Assembly (NCBI RefSeq): GCF_002217405.1
Contig: NZ_MUHE01000010.1
Location: 23,390 to 87,389 of the forward strand
Direction: 5' to 3'
Source of the DNA: Flavobacterium psychrophilum DSM 3660 = ATCC 49418
Lineage (GTDB): Bacteria > Bacteroidota > Bacteroidia > Flavobacteriales > Flavobacteriaceae
DNA length: 64,000 bases
A model generated the notes under the pieces. It searched no databases. It was not told where the DNA came from and worked only from the letters and a program-made list of their open reading frames with translations. The position numbers and the translations under genes were made by a program. Below, piece after piece: positions 15,977-25,248 of the stretch (position 1 is the first letter of the stretch; every line of letters begins with the position of its first letter).

Positions 15977-16399
15977 ATGAACGGAACGTTAAATAAAGTC
16001 ATGCTAATAGGTCATCTAGGGGAAGATATTAAAATGCATTATTTTGATGGAGGCAATTGCATCGGGAGATTTCCGCTTGCAACAAATGAGATTTATATTA
16101 ATAAATCTACTAATGAAAAAATAACTTCGACCGAGTGGCACAATGTAGTAGTTCGAAATAAAGCTGCCGAAATTTGTGAAAAATACTTGTCTAAAGGCGA
16201 TAAAATATATGTAGAAGGCAGGATAAAATCGCGCCAATGGCAAGCAGAAGATGGAACTGTTAAATACACAACAGAAATACAAGTTACTGAATTTACATTT
16301 TTGAATACTAAAAAAGATTCTGAAATTGTAAAAACAGCCTCTGAAGCACCAAAAACAACAAGTTTCGATTCAACTGTAGAAAATGATTTGCCTTTTTAA
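15977..16399 (+). CDS. ssb: Single-stranded DNA-binding protein
   Basis: 140-aa SSB. OB fold over residues ~1-110 (NKVMLIGHLGEDIKMHYFDGG, then TEWHNVVVRNKAAEICEKYLSKGDKIYVEGRIKSR). A short Thr/Ser-rich linker ends in the acidic tip VENDLPF, the usual partner-binding tail. Sits between mutY and gldD; only 10 bp separate its stop from the gldD ATG at 16410. Confidence 0.96.
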   Translation: MNGTLNKVMLIGHLGEDIKMHYFDGGNCIGRFPLATNEIYINKSTNEKITSTEWHNVVVRNKAAEICEKYLSKGDKIYVEGRIKSRQWQAEDGTVKYTTEIQVTEFTFLNTKKDSEIVKTASEAPKTTSFDSTVENDLPF

Positions 16400-16409
16400 A
16401 ACAAAAAAA

Positions 16410-16973
16410 ATGTTTAATAAATATATTACTTCTCTTTTTTTTATAGGTATTACAACTTGCATTGTTAGTTGTAAAGACGATGTTTTGCCTAAACCTAAAG
16501 CTTATTTGAGCCTAAATTACCCAAAACCCAAGTATTCAAATTTCGATAAAACATGCGGTTATACATTTCAATATAATACATTAGGAAAGGTTGTAGATAA
16601 GGGTAATTGTAATTTCGATATCGATTATCCAAAGTTAAAAGCAACGGTTTATTTGAATTATAAATCTGTAAATAACAATCTAAAGGATTTGTTGCGTGAT
16701 GCTCAAAAACTAACTTACGAACATGTTATAAAAGCGGACGGGATTAGCGAGCAACCTTATGCAAACAAAGAAAGAAAAGCATACGGAATGTTTTATGAAG
16801 TGGGCGGTAATGCAGCTTCGCAATCACAATTTTATTTAACAGATAGTACGAAACATTTTCTTGTAGGTTCTGTTTATTTTTATGCAAAACCCAATTACGA
16901 TTCGGTATTACCAGCAGCGGATTATATAAAAAATGATTTGCGAATTTTGATGGAAAGTTTAAAATGGAAATAA
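16410..16973 (+). CDS. gldD: Gliding motility lipoprotein GldD
   Basis: 187-aa lipoprotein needed for gliding in Flavobacterium. Signal peptide with lipobox ending CIVSC (Cys around residue 20), then DDVLPKPKAYLSLNYPKPKY, FDYPKL-type repeats and C-terminal DLRILMESLKWK, all typical of GldD. Start chosen at ATG 16410: it gives a clean lipoprotein signal and avoids the 17-bp overlap with ssb that the in-frame ATG at 16383 would create. In F. johnsoniae I remember gldE between ssb and gldD; here the two are directly adjacent. A bidirectional terminator follows at once. Confidence 0.92.
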   Translation: MFNKYITSLFFIGITTCIVSCKDDVLPKPKAYLSLNYPKPKYSNFDKTCGYTFQYNTLGKVVDKGNCNFDIDYPKLKATVYLNYKSVNNNLKDLLRDAQKLTYEHVIKADGISEQPYANKERKAYGMFYEVGGNAASQSQFYLTDSTKHFLVGSVYFYAKPNYDSVLPAADYIKNDLRILMESLKWK

Positions 16974-17002
16974 GAAAAGGCTCCTGTTTTTGAGCCTTTT
17001 CT
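16973..17002. terminator. Bidirectional terminator between gldD and the type B T9SS gene
   Basis: Perfect 11-bp stem AGAAAAGGCTC (16973-16983) with GAGCCTTTTCT (16992-17002) and an 8-nt loop, placed between two convergent genes. The A4 and T4 blocks within the stem suit both directions, though there is no long U-run. Confidence 0.8.
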
Positions 17003-17007
17003 ATTTA

Positions 17008-19404
17008 TTATCGTTTTAAAGAAAAATTGCCTTTTATGTTTTTTCCGTTTTCAAACTGAATTGTGTACCAGTAATCTGTTGCGGGAAGTTTTTGTCCGTT
17101 ATCTGTTCCGTCCCAACCTTGGTCTAAAGGAGAAATTTGTTTTATTAATTTTCCGAAACGGTCAAAAATGGTAATAGTAGTATTGGCATTAAAAGTGGCG
17201 GTTATACCTTCTACATTCCAATAATCGTGTATTCCATCTCCATTTGGTGTAAAATATTTAGGAACTCCTAACACATTTATTTCTTGAGGAACAGTACCGC
17301 AACCATTTAAATCTTTAACATATATTTGATGTATTCCAGCTGTAACATTAGAAAAAATATTACTTTCTTGGAATGGTCCAAATTCTTCATCGATGCTATA
17401 AACATAATCTCCAGTACCAGAAATATTTACTACCGCAGTGTTGTTGTTAACTAAATCTGTAATCGTTATATTTTTAATTATTGCTGTTTCTGAAGGGGTT
17501 ATGGTAATACTTCTTGATTTTTTACAATGTGTTAATTTGTTCTCAACTTCTACAGCGTAATTTCCTGGTAAAAATGTGTTAATATTTTGCGTAATTTGTT
17601 CATTAGGTGTCCATTTATATGAATATAAATTGGGGTCATCAATTGTTTTTACTATTAAATTTACGGGCTTTGTGGGGTTATTTAAACATAAGATTTCATT
17701 GTTCTGAATTTCAAAAGAAGGTAGCGGATTTACTTTAAGAGTAATTAAATTTATCTCTTTGCAGTTATTTCCATTTTCTATTCTAGCATAAATGGTTTGG
17801 TTGTTAGCTTGTGTATTAGTAAATAGTGTAGCAATTGCATGTTCTTCTAATAAGGCATCGTTTAAATTTTGAAAATAAGTAGCTGTATTTCCTGAAATTT
17901 CAAAACCAGCTTGGGATAAATTAAATTTTGTAAATCCTATGGTAGTAATGTCATCGTCATCGCATTCTTCTAATGTAACATTTCGGGTTGGATTAGTAAT
18001 TCCTTTTAGTGTTAGAGTTGTAATAGAATAGCATCCTGTTGTATTATTAATAACTCGAACTGATATAACCTGAGGGTTTGTTGTATTTTGAAAATTTGGT
18101 GCTATTGAATTTGACTGGCTTTGGGCGTCTGTAGGATTTAAATAAAATTTTGTTGAAAGATTTGTATCGTTATTTGTTAAAAAGGCATTGGCTTCATTTA
18201 AATTGAAGGTTGTTAATCCGTCTGGAAATAGTTCTAAATCACATTGAATAAGAGTTGTAGGATTTGTAGGGGGAATTTTATTTAATATTAAATTTAAAGA
18301 TTTATAAGCATAACAACCTGTTACTGTATTTTTAATTTTTGCCCAAATAGTTTCATTTGTAAAAGCAGTTTGGTTAGTATAGTTGTTGGCTAAGGTTATA
18401 AGGTCATTGTTGTTTGGGTGGTAGGATACAGCAATATCAGAATTTCCATTAATTAGCGTTGCATTATTGGCTGAAAGTGTATAAGTAACAAAACCATCAT
18501 TATTTAAATCACATTCTTTTAGGTCGTTTGGATTATTTGTATCAAACGGAGTTACATGAAGTGAGAAACCTGATGTGGTAAAGCATTTTGTAGCAATATT
18601 TGTAAGTCTTATGTATATATTTTGAGGATTTGATGTGTTCCTAAAATTAGTAGAGTTTGTTATAGGGTTTGCATTAACCGTGGCATCGTTAAGAGATGTG
18701 TGAAAACTAGCTGTAACACCAGTTTGATTTCCAATAGCTAAAGTAGCATTTTGAGTAAAATTGAAACTTGTTTTATTATCTTGTACGTTGTCAGAGTCAC
18801 ATTTTTCTATGTTCAAAGTGTTTTCCGCATTGGGATTGGTATTTATTGTAGGAGGCTGATTGAAGGTTGCTGTTCCTGTCCAGTTGATCGAGAAGTTGCT
18901 ATTACCATCAAAACGATCAATAACAATGTAATAAGTTTCTCCTATTTGCACGTCTAGCCATTTTATGAAACTATTTCCGTTTGCTCCAGGACCTTCCGAT
19001 GTATCTGTTTCGGTGCCATTCATTCCTGTGGTATTATTTGTGGCATTTACAGCAGCAGGGTTTGTTGTTGAGCATCTGATTGCATTACCTAAATTTCCGC
19101 AAGTTGCAGTAGGTCCAAAAATATAAAAATCGAAATCGACATTTAAATTTGTATTTTGAGGTGTTAAAGTAAAGCCGAGAGTACCAGCAGTTCTAATATT
19201 AACCTTAATCCATAATGAGTTTGTTTCGTTTCCATCGCAAGTGTTAGCATTTGATATCTCGTTAACTCCTGATCCAGTTATATATAGGTCTGTGTAACTG
19301 TTGTTTCCACAAGCTGTTAGTGCATCTGTACAGTCATTTTGAGAATATATGGTTTGAGAAATAAGCAAAAAAATAAAAAAAGTAACGTTTTTTAATAATT
19401 TCAT
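17008..19404 (-). CDS. Secreted protein with T9SS type B sorting domain (large, repeat-containing)
   Basis: 798-aa exported protein. Sec signal peptide (KNVTFFIFLLISQTIYSQ), then an N-terminal beta-sandwich with Cys-containing loops (residues ~20-185), followed by at least four related ~85-100-residue units that repeat ECD(x)ND/DLN, TFNL and ARI/VRV-type strands. The last ~75 residues are the gliding-motility/type B C-terminal domain: YFTPNGDGIHDYWNVEG, TITIFDRFGKLIKQI, GWDGTDNGQKLPATDYWY and a final FSLKR. Such domains direct T9SS export and surface attachment. Specific function (adhesin?) unknown. Paralogous neighbour starts upstream at 21717. Confidence 0.9.
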   Translation of the reverse strand: MKLLKNVTFFIFLLISQTIYSQNDCTDALTACGNNSYTDLYITGSGVNEISNANTCDGNETNSLWIKVNIRTAGTLGFTLTPQNTNLNVDFDFYIFGPTATCGNLGNAIRCSTTNPAAVNATNNTTGMNGTETDTSEGPGANGNSFIKWLDVQIGETYYIVIDRFDGNSNFSINWTGTATFNQPPTINTNPNAENTLNIEKCDSDNVQDNKTSFNFTQNATLAIGNQTGVTASFHTSLNDATVNANPITNSTNFRNTSNPQNIYIRLTNIATKCFTTSGFSLHVTPFDTNNPNDLKECDLNNDGFVTYTLSANNATLINGNSDIAVSYHPNNNDLITLANNYTNQTAFTNETIWAKIKNTVTGCYAYKSLNLILNKIPPTNPTTLIQCDLELFPDGLTTFNLNEANAFLTNNDTNLSTKFYLNPTDAQSQSNSIAPNFQNTTNPQVISVRVINNTTGCYSITTLTLKGITNPTRNVTLEECDDDDITTIGFTKFNLSQAGFEISGNTATYFQNLNDALLEEHAIATLFTNTQANNQTIYARIENGNNCKEINLITLKVNPLPSFEIQNNEILCLNNPTKPVNLIVKTIDDPNLYSYKWTPNEQITQNINTFLPGNYAVEVENKLTHCKKSRSITITPSETAIIKNITITDLVNNNTAVVNISGTGDYVYSIDEEFGPFQESNIFSNVTAGIHQIYVKDLNGCGTVPQEINVLGVPKYFTPNGDGIHDYWNVEGITATFNANTTITIFDRFGKLIKQISPLDQGWDGTDNGQKLPATDYWYTIQFENGKNIKGNFSLKR

Positions 19405-19430
19405 TTTGGTAAAAAATTAATTTAATCCCC

Positions 19431-19438
19431 CAAAAGTA
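19431..19438 (-). promoter_or_regulatory. Candidate -7 box (TACTTTTG, minus strand) for the 798-aa T9SS protein
   Basis: Exact TAnnTTTG match 27 bp upstream of the ATG at 19404, in the short gap between the two T9SS genes, so the downstream gene may have its own promoter. Confidence 0.4.
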
Positions 19439-19443
19439 GTTAT

Positions 19444-21717
19444 TTATCTCTTAAGTATAAAGTGATTTTTTATAGTTTTGTTATTCAAAAGGGTTAGCAC
19501 AAACCAGTAATCGTCGGAGGGTAAGTTTTCGCCATTATAAGTTCCGTTCCAGCCTGCAGAATTCGAATCTAATTGTTTTAATAATTTTCCAAATCGGTCA
19601 AATATATTAATGGTCGCACTGGGTCTAATTTTTATATTTTGTATTATCCAAGTGTCATTTATTCCGTCTCCATTTGGTGTAAAAAACTTAGGGTAATCTA
19701 ATACATAAATTACTTTTGATGGAGTTGGCAAACAACCATTTTTATCTTTTACATAAATGGTGTACTCGCCAAGAGAAATATTTGTAAAAACGGGACTTTC
19801 TTGATAGTTTACTCCATCAATCGAGAATATATAATCGCCGCCATTGTTGGTATAAGTAATAGTTATTGTATTATTGTTTTCTGAAAAATCATTTATCACA
19901 GCATCAATATTTGTGGCTGGTGCCGATGGTTGTACGATAAATGTTTTAGTTGCTTTGCATCCGTTTGAGTTTGTAACTTCTATCGAATAATTGCCAGGGG
20001 TAAAAATTTCTGTTTCAAAATTAGCATCACCATTACTCCATGTGTAGTTTAAAAAAATTGGGTCAACGCTTAAAAAAACAGATGATCCTTGGCACAAACC
20101 AATAATTTCATCTTCAAAATTATCTGGTTTTAAAACATCAACTTTCAAATTCACATCAATAATTCCGCTACAATCAGGCCCATTAATAATTCGGGCAAAA
20201 ATGGATTCACTATTTGCAATTACGTTCGTATAATTATTTGGTAGTGGGCTATTTTGAGTTATTGCATTATTTTTTGTAGCATAATATTTAACGACTAATC
20301 CGGGGGCAATATTGGGAGTAATTTCAGTATTTAAATCGAAAGAAGTTATACCGTCTTGGGCTCCAACTGTATCGCATTTTTTCTTTAGATAAGGCAAATA
20401 GACTGTGTTGTTAATTTGTAATGTTACTTGTGCAATGCTTTTGCAGTTATTAGAGTTAGAAACTTCGGCAAAAATGGTTTTAGGAATACTAGTATAATTT
20501 GATGGGTTTGTAATAGCAATACCACCAATGGTTTCGTAATAAGTTACGGCACTTAATGTATTGTCGTTTGAATTTTTAATCAAATCATCTAGTTTGGTAA
20601 GATTAAAAATAGTGCTTCCATCATTATCATCGTCGCATTGCACTAAAGTTTTATTGCTAAGTACTGGTATGGGGCTATATTCAATAGTTACTTTTCCTTT
20701 TGCAATACATGATTTTGCGCCAAGACTTACTTCTACACTATATGTTCCTGTTGTCGAAACCTGATATGTTGGATTTGTTTGTCCAATAATTTCGATTCCG
20801 TTTTTAAACCATTTGTAGCTATTTATACCAGCTTCTGTAGCATCTAATAGATAGGTTTCTCCTTGACAAAGCGGATTTTTTGTAGCAATGAGTTTGTTTT
20901 CTCCAAGATCTGTACCTACCTGAAAGGTTCCTGCGCCTAGAAAAATGGCAGAATCATATTGCGGATTTGTTTCGTCGGCAATAACTAATTTTATATGATA
21001 TTTTGTACCAGGTATAACCGTTGCTTTTGCCGTCATGACAACAGTTTGCCCGTTAAAGTTTATAGATGCATTTGGGCCATTATAACTGCCAAAATACGTT
21101 TCATTTATTGCCGAACAACCGTTAGGAATATCTCTGTGAACGGAGGTTACTTTTACAGGCATGTTAGTGTTAGGTACTAAAGCTAAATTTTGATATGGTG
21201 CAGAACTTCCCGCAACTTTAAGCAAAAAACCAAACCCATCAGAGTATTTACAAGGTGCAGTACCATGATATTCTTCGGAAGCAAACAAATAATCGAAACT
21301 GATGTTACTTGCAAAGGGTATAAAATCGAATTCTAATATAGTTGCATTTGATGTGTTAGAAATATTTAGCGCTTGCTCTAAATCTGTGTCACCAAACCAG
21401 CCAGTTGCATTTTCACTTAATAAACTGTTGTTTGGGCCTTTAGTAGAAGCTGCTCTACTTGTACTAAGTACAATCCCTTTTGCGAAAGGAAAACCACTTG
21501 TTCCAGCATTAAAATAAGCATAACTTTGTTTTCCAGTTTCAAAATTTCCGCCTGTTGCAGAAAAATTTGAAACAAGGGCACAGGAACTATTTATGAGTGT
21601 GTTTTGTACTAAATCTTGTGCAGTAACATTGTCGGTAATTTGAATGTATTGCGAAAATGTATTTGTAGATACAAATAAGATAATACTAAAAATAAAAATT
21701 TGCAGATGTAATTTCAT
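19444..21717 (-). CDS. Secreted choice-of-anchor L protein with T9SS type B sorting domain
   Basis: 757-aa exported protein. Sec signal peptide (FSIILFVSTNTFSQ), then a choice-of-anchor L domain (residues ~25-265) with the family pattern LVQNTLINSSCALVSN, GIVLSTSRAAST, and DFIPFASNISFDYLFASEEY. Several bacterial Ig-like/PKD-like beta units follow, with repeated QCDDDNDGSTIFNL-type segments similar to those of the downstream neighbour. C-terminal type B sorting domain: FFTPNGDGINDTW, TINIFDRFGKLLKQL, GWNGTYNGENLPSDDYWF, ending FILKR. It probably arose with the next gene by duplication plus swap of the N-terminal module. Confidence 0.92.
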   Translation of the reverse strand: MKLHLQIFIFSIILFVSTNTFSQYIQITDNVTAQDLVQNTLINSSCALVSNFSATGGNFETGKQSYAYFNAGTSGFPFAKGIVLSTSRAASTKGPNNSLLSENATGWFGDTDLEQALNISNTSNATILEFDFIPFASNISFDYLFASEEYHGTAPCKYSDGFGFLLKVAGSSAPYQNLALVPNTNMPVKVTSVHRDIPNGCSAINETYFGSYNGPNASINFNGQTVVMTAKATVIPGTKYHIKLVIADETNPQYDSAIFLGAGTFQVGTDLGENKLIATKNPLCQGETYLLDATEAGINSYKWFKNGIEIIGQTNPTYQVSTTGTYSVEVSLGAKSCIAKGKVTIEYSPIPVLSNKTLVQCDDDNDGSTIFNLTKLDDLIKNSNDNTLSAVTYYETIGGIAITNPSNYTSIPKTIFAEVSNSNNCKSIAQVTLQINNTVYLPYLKKKCDTVGAQDGITSFDLNTEITPNIAPGLVVKYYATKNNAITQNSPLPNNYTNVIANSESIFARIINGPDCSGIIDVNLKVDVLKPDNFEDEIIGLCQGSSVFLSVDPIFLNYTWSNGDANFETEIFTPGNYSIEVTNSNGCKATKTFIVQPSAPATNIDAVINDFSENNNTITITYTNNGGDYIFSIDGVNYQESPVFTNISLGEYTIYVKDKNGCLPTPSKVIYVLDYPKFFTPNGDGINDTWIIQNIKIRPSATINIFDRFGKLLKQLDSNSAGWNGTYNGENLPSDDYWFVLTLLNNKTIKNHFILKR

Positions 21718-21723
21718 AGTTTA

Positions 21724-21731
21724 CAAATATA
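21724..21731 (-). promoter_or_regulatory. Candidate -7 box (TATATTTG, minus strand) for the choice-of-anchor L protein
   Basis: TATATTTG on the minus strand ends 7 bp before the ATG at 21717, so the transcript would be leaderless or nearly so. It abuts the stop of the ABC permease gene (21732). Confidence 0.3.
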
Positions 21732-22568
21732 CTACAAATCTCGTTTTTCTAGAACTTTATAAGACATTAACATAAATATAACAGTCCAGACCAAAACAAT
21801 AAGAATTGTAGTAAAATGTACAGTATAATCCTTAATATTGTTTACACCTATTTGTGTACCAATGGTTTTAATGACTGACAACCTAGAGAATGGTTCGACT
21901 ATCAAATTTGACATTGCTTCTAATGGAAAAAATTGCGTAATATTTTGAGCGGTATTGCTATTAGGGAAAATTTTAAAAGTTAGCATTCCTTTAGCAATTC
22001 CTTCCACAATATTCCACACAAATAAAAATCCTAGTGCAAAGGCAGAACGTTTTACAAAAATGCCTAAAAATAAGCAGAAAGAGAAAAAACCAACCAATTT
22101 TACAAAAAAGGCTAAAATATATTCTAAACCCGAAAATACAATCCCCAATTCTGTATAAGACGAGAAGCTATAACCAAGAATTATACTCATTACAAAAACA
22201 AAAACGGTCGAGCATAAAGCAAATAAAATAACCGTAAGAAATTTAGATAAAATAAACTCTTTTTTACTCATGCCATCAATAAGGTTTTGCTTTAAAGTAC
22301 CATAACTATATTCGTTTGCCATCATAGATACGATGACTATAGCCAAGAAAAACTTTAATATTGCAGCAATATAAGTATTGAAATGCCAAATAAAAGGGAA
22401 ATTAAATATTCCCATTTCGGCAAGATTTAATTTAAAAGCACCTAAATCAAATTTAATTGAAGCTATTAATGCAATAAAGGAAAGCAATACAAAATAGGTA
22501 ATTGTTAAAACACGACTTGCTTTATTTTTCCAAATTTTTTGTAATTCGATAGATAATAATCTTTTCAT
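21732..22568 (-). CDS. ABC-2 type transporter permease
   Basis: 278-aa inner-membrane subunit with six hydrophobic segments. It starts MKRLLSIELQKIWKNKASRVLT, typical of ABC-2 permeases, has the large loop SMMANEYSYGTLKQNLIDGMSKKEFILSKF, which interacts with the ATPase, and ends in a final helix with YKVLEKRDL. Gap to the upstream ATPase gene is 35 bp, same strand, so the two form one exporter. Substrate unknown; ABC-2 two-gene exporters of this kind in Bacteroidota are often of lantibiotic-immunity or copper (NosFY) type, but nothing here decides. Confidence 0.9.
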   Translation of the reverse strand: MKRLLSIELQKIWKNKASRVLTITYFVLLSFIALIASIKFDLGAFKLNLAEMGIFNFPFIWHFNTYIAAILKFFLAIVIVSMMANEYSYGTLKQNLIDGMSKKEFILSKFLTVILFALCSTVFVFVMSIILGYSFSSYTELGIVFSGLEYILAFFVKLVGFFSFCLFLGIFVKRSAFALGFLFVWNIVEGIAKGMLTFKIFPNSNTAQNITQFFPLEAMSNLIVEPFSRLSVIKTIGTQIGVNNIKDYTVHFTTILIVLVWTVIFMLMSYKVLEKRDL

Positions 22569-22603
22569 GGTTTTATTTTTTCACAGAGATTGTTAAAGTT
22601 TTT

Positions 22604-23527
22604 TTATCGATTTTTGAAATTGTTATCACTATGATTAGCTGTTAGTTCTAAAAACTGTTCTTCTAAACTTACTTTTCGTTTTACAAGATGTTCTAAACTA
22701 ATATTATTATCAAATAAATATTTGTTTAAATCTGCGGGTTCTAAATTTCCTTTCAAGTAAACTAAGACTTTTCCTTCTTCTTCAACTATTTTATCGACAG
22801 CTTGATGGTTTGCTAAAACTAATTTTAATGTTTGATGATTTTCAGATTTCAATTCAAAAAAACCTTCGTTGTTTGTCATTCCGTTTACTGTTCCAGAATA
22901 TAGCATTTCGCCTTTTCGTAAGACCAAAACATGGGTACATACTTTTTCTACTTCATCTAGCAAATGCGAAGCCAGTAAAATAGTGGTTCCTTGCGAAGCA
23001 ATATGCTTAATAATATCCCGTATTTGATGTATTCCTTGAGGGTCTAAACCATTTGTGGGTTCGTCTAGGATTAAAATTTCTGGATCGTTAAGTAGGGCAG
23101 AAGCAATAGCCAAACGTTGTTTCATTCCTAACGAAAAGGTGCTAAATTTACTATCTTTTCTATCTACGAGTCCTACTAATTCTAGCTTTTCTTGAACTTT
23201 AGCATAATTAATGTTCTTAATTTTGCAAACTAGTTCTAGATTTTCTTTAGCCGTCATATAAGGGTAAAAGTTTGGGCGCTCGATAATAGCACCTACTTTT
23301 TTTAGCGCTTCATGTGTTTGTGTTTTTCCGTCAAACCAACTATAACTTCCTGATGTTTTGTTTACTACATTTAAAACAATTCCTAATGTTGTCGATTTTC
23401 CTGAACCATTTGGTCCCAAAATCCCATAAACATTGCCTTTATAAATTTTGATCGAGAGGTTTTTTACAGCATGAACATGTTTGTTGTAAATCTTATTAAG
23501 GTTGGTAATTGTAAGAATAGTTTCCAA
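22604..23527 (-). CDS. ABC transporter ATP-binding protein
   Basis: 307-aa ATPase. Walker A GPNGSGKST (about residues 37-45), ABC signature FSLGMKQRLAIASAL, Walker B ILILDEPTNGLDP with the H-loop LLASHLLDEVEKVC. The extra C-terminal ~80 residues (VLVLRKGEMLYSGTV onward) are usual in the DrrA/BcrA-type exporters. Partner of the ABC-2 permease downstream. Start at ATG 23527 gives METILTITNLNKIY. Confidence 0.94.
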   Translation of the reverse strand: METILTITNLNKIYNKHVHAVKNLSIKIYKGNVYGILGPNGSGKSTTLGIVLNVVNKTSGSYSWFDGKTQTHEALKKVGAIIERPNFYPYMTAKENLELVCKIKNINYAKVQEKLELVGLVDRKDSKFSTFSLGMKQRLAIASALLNDPEILILDEPTNGLDPQGIHQIRDIIKHIASQGTTILLASHLLDEVEKVCTHVLVLRKGEMLYSGTVNGMTNNEGFFELKSENHQTLKLVLANHQAVDKIVEEEGKVLVYLKGNLEPADLNKYLFDNNISLEHLVKRKVSLEEQFLELTANHSDNNFKNR

Positions 23528-23616
23528 AAGGTTTTATTTTTTGATTAATTATAGTAAGACGAAAGCGTTTGTTTTTTGTTACAAAAAAAATAGTGACTAT
23601 TTTTTTTGCAACTTCT

Positions 23617-23676
23617 AAAAAAAAAAAGCAAACCGCAAATTCGCAGTTTTTGTTAAATAATCTGTGAATTTGCGGT
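23617..23676 (-). terminator. Strong hairpin terminator downstream of the nucleoid-associated protein gene
   Basis: 15-bp stem (23632-23646 with 23662-23676; one G-U pair) enclosing a 15-nt loop, followed on the minus strand by TTTGC and a run of 11 T (complement of A 23617-23627). It lies between the NdpA-like gene and the ABC operon. The stem words ACCGCAAATTCGCAG resemble a common flavobacterial intergenic inverted repeat, so the terminator may derive from a dispersed element. Confidence 0.8.
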
Positions 23677-23732
23677 GAGATTTTATATATTCAACTTCAC
23701 AATTTTTTAGTCTGTAAAATTAAACTAATGCA

Positions 23733-24791
23733 CTAGGATTTTTGCTCTTTATTAAAGTAAACCAAATAATAATACATTTGTTTTTCTTCGTCCCATCCTT
23801 TTTCTACAAATTTTTCGGCGCTTTCTGGGTTTATAAAATCTAGTTTTATTTGAATATTTGTATCTAAATTGATTACATTTTTCATGGTTCTTCTTGCATC
23901 CGAAACCGCAGCGTTTGCAATAGGAAAACTAGTTAAATCTTCGATACTGTATTTCTCGCCTTTGTCTACTTTGTAGTTCTTGAATTCTGAAATTAGATCT
24001 GGGTTATCTATAACTTCATTCAAAAAATTGCTTTCTTCGAACTGGTCATTTTTTGCAAAATGATTTACTGCTCTGTTCATAAACATGACTTCTTCTTTCT
24101 TGTCTTCTGCAGGAAAAACAACATCTTTTGCAAAATCCTGACAAAATTTTAAATATTTTTTAGTTTTAAAATTTTCATCCTGAAAAGCATCTACCGATAG
24201 GAAATGTTCTAGCCAATAGCGAGCATCATAACGATTACTATCTACAGTAAGAATTTTATAACCTTCTTCTTTTTTGTAATTAAAAATTAAACAACCTTTG
24301 TCTAGTTTATTCAAATTAATTCCTTGTTGCAAGATCATTTCTAGCGTTGTTCCTTTTTCTTCAAACTGAAGAAAATCGGCTTTAAGTTCACTTTTAAATA
24401 TTCCTATAGCATCAACAACATTATTATCGATAGAAATATTGGTAAGATGCGTTACATAAACTTCTCCATTTTTTATATGTGGATGGTTTGATTGCTCGAA
24501 AAGATGTTTGGTTATTTTTTTTGAAATGTCATGAGTTTTGCTTGGATTTTCGAAAATTTCGGTTGCAAATTTAAACATTTCATTATATTCTAAATCTACT
24601 TCGTGAGCAAACTGAAAATAATTTTCTTCTTTTTCCCGAAATGATTTAAGGAAATATTCCTTTAGTAATGGCATGATTTCGTCATTTAACCCATAAGGAT
24701 TTTCAGATAAAAACATATCCTCGTTACGACTTACATTTCCTACTCTGTGAATAGAAAGGGATTCGATATGTGTGTTGAAAAGGTTAATCAT
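23733..24791 (-). CDS. Nucleoid-associated protein, NdpA/YejK family
   Basis: 352-aa cytoplasmic protein of the NA37/YejK family, found on the nucleoid in E. coli; biochemical role uncertain. Family features: an N-terminal IESLSIHRVGNV, HLFEQSNHPHIKNGEVYV, DAIGIFKSE, and GCLIFNYKKEEGYKILTVD. Start chosen at ATG 24791 (MINLFNTHIESL); the frame stays open to 24815 but the added MYLIPLKK has no better start context. A strong terminator follows. Confidence 0.85.
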   Translation of the reverse strand: MINLFNTHIESLSIHRVGNVSRNEDMFLSENPYGLNDEIMPLLKEYFLKSFREKEENYFQFAHEVDLEYNEMFKFATEIFENPSKTHDISKKITKHLFEQSNHPHIKNGEVYVTHLTNISIDNNVVDAIGIFKSELKADFLQFEEKGTTLEMILQQGINLNKLDKGCLIFNYKKEEGYKILTVDSNRYDARYWLEHFLSVDAFQDENFKTKKYLKFCQDFAKDVVFPAEDKKEEVMFMNRAVNHFAKNDQFEESNFLNEVIDNPDLISEFKNYKVDKGEKYSIEDLTSFPIANAAVSDARRTMKNVINLDTNIQIKLDFINPESAEKFVEKGWDEEKQMYYYLVYFNKEQKS

Positions 24792-24847
24792 TTTTTTTAA
24801 TGGTATAAGGTACAAAGTGGCAAAGGTTCAGAGGAAAAAGCAGATAA

Positions 24848-25198
24848 TTAAACTCTTTCTTTTATTCTTCTGATGAATGAACTTAACATTCTCTTACTTT
24901 CTTCGTTTATTTTGTTAAATTGAATTTCGTTGATATATTGTAAATTGTATGCAATTTCAAATTGTGTTTGCATTTCGAAAAGAGAACTAATTCCTATGTT
25001 TAGAAATTTTAAATAATCTTTATTTCCGTGTCTTTCGTAACTTTCGGCAATATTGCTTGGAACTGAAATTGTACTTCTTCTTATTTGTGATGTTAGTCCG
25101 TAAATTTCTTCTTTAGGAAATGTATTAGTCATTTGATACACTTCGGTTACTAAAGCCATCGATTTTTGCTAACTTAGTAGATCCCTAAATGTGCTCAT
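24848..25198 (-). pseudogene. Four-helix bundle protein (S23/IVP family) with amber codon near the N-terminus
   Basis: Members of this family (first seen in 23S rRNA intervening sequences) are about 115-120 aa four-helix bundles that form pentamers; function unclear. The frame starting at ATG 25198 reads MSTFRDLLS, then TAG at 25169-25171, then QKSMALVTEVYQM and so on to RIKERV. The family consensus at this point is F-RDL-x-VWQKSM, so the TAG stands exactly where Trp (TGG) is expected. Translation could restart at ATG 25159 giving 103 aa that lack the first half-helix. I therefore call a nonsense-mutated gene, possibly still partly expressed. The rest (SQIRRSTISVPSNIAESYER) is intact. Confidence 0.7.
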
Positions 25199-25248
25199 TT
25201 TTTATTTTCTTAAAACCTTTGTGCCTTAATAACTTTGCAGCTCAAAAT

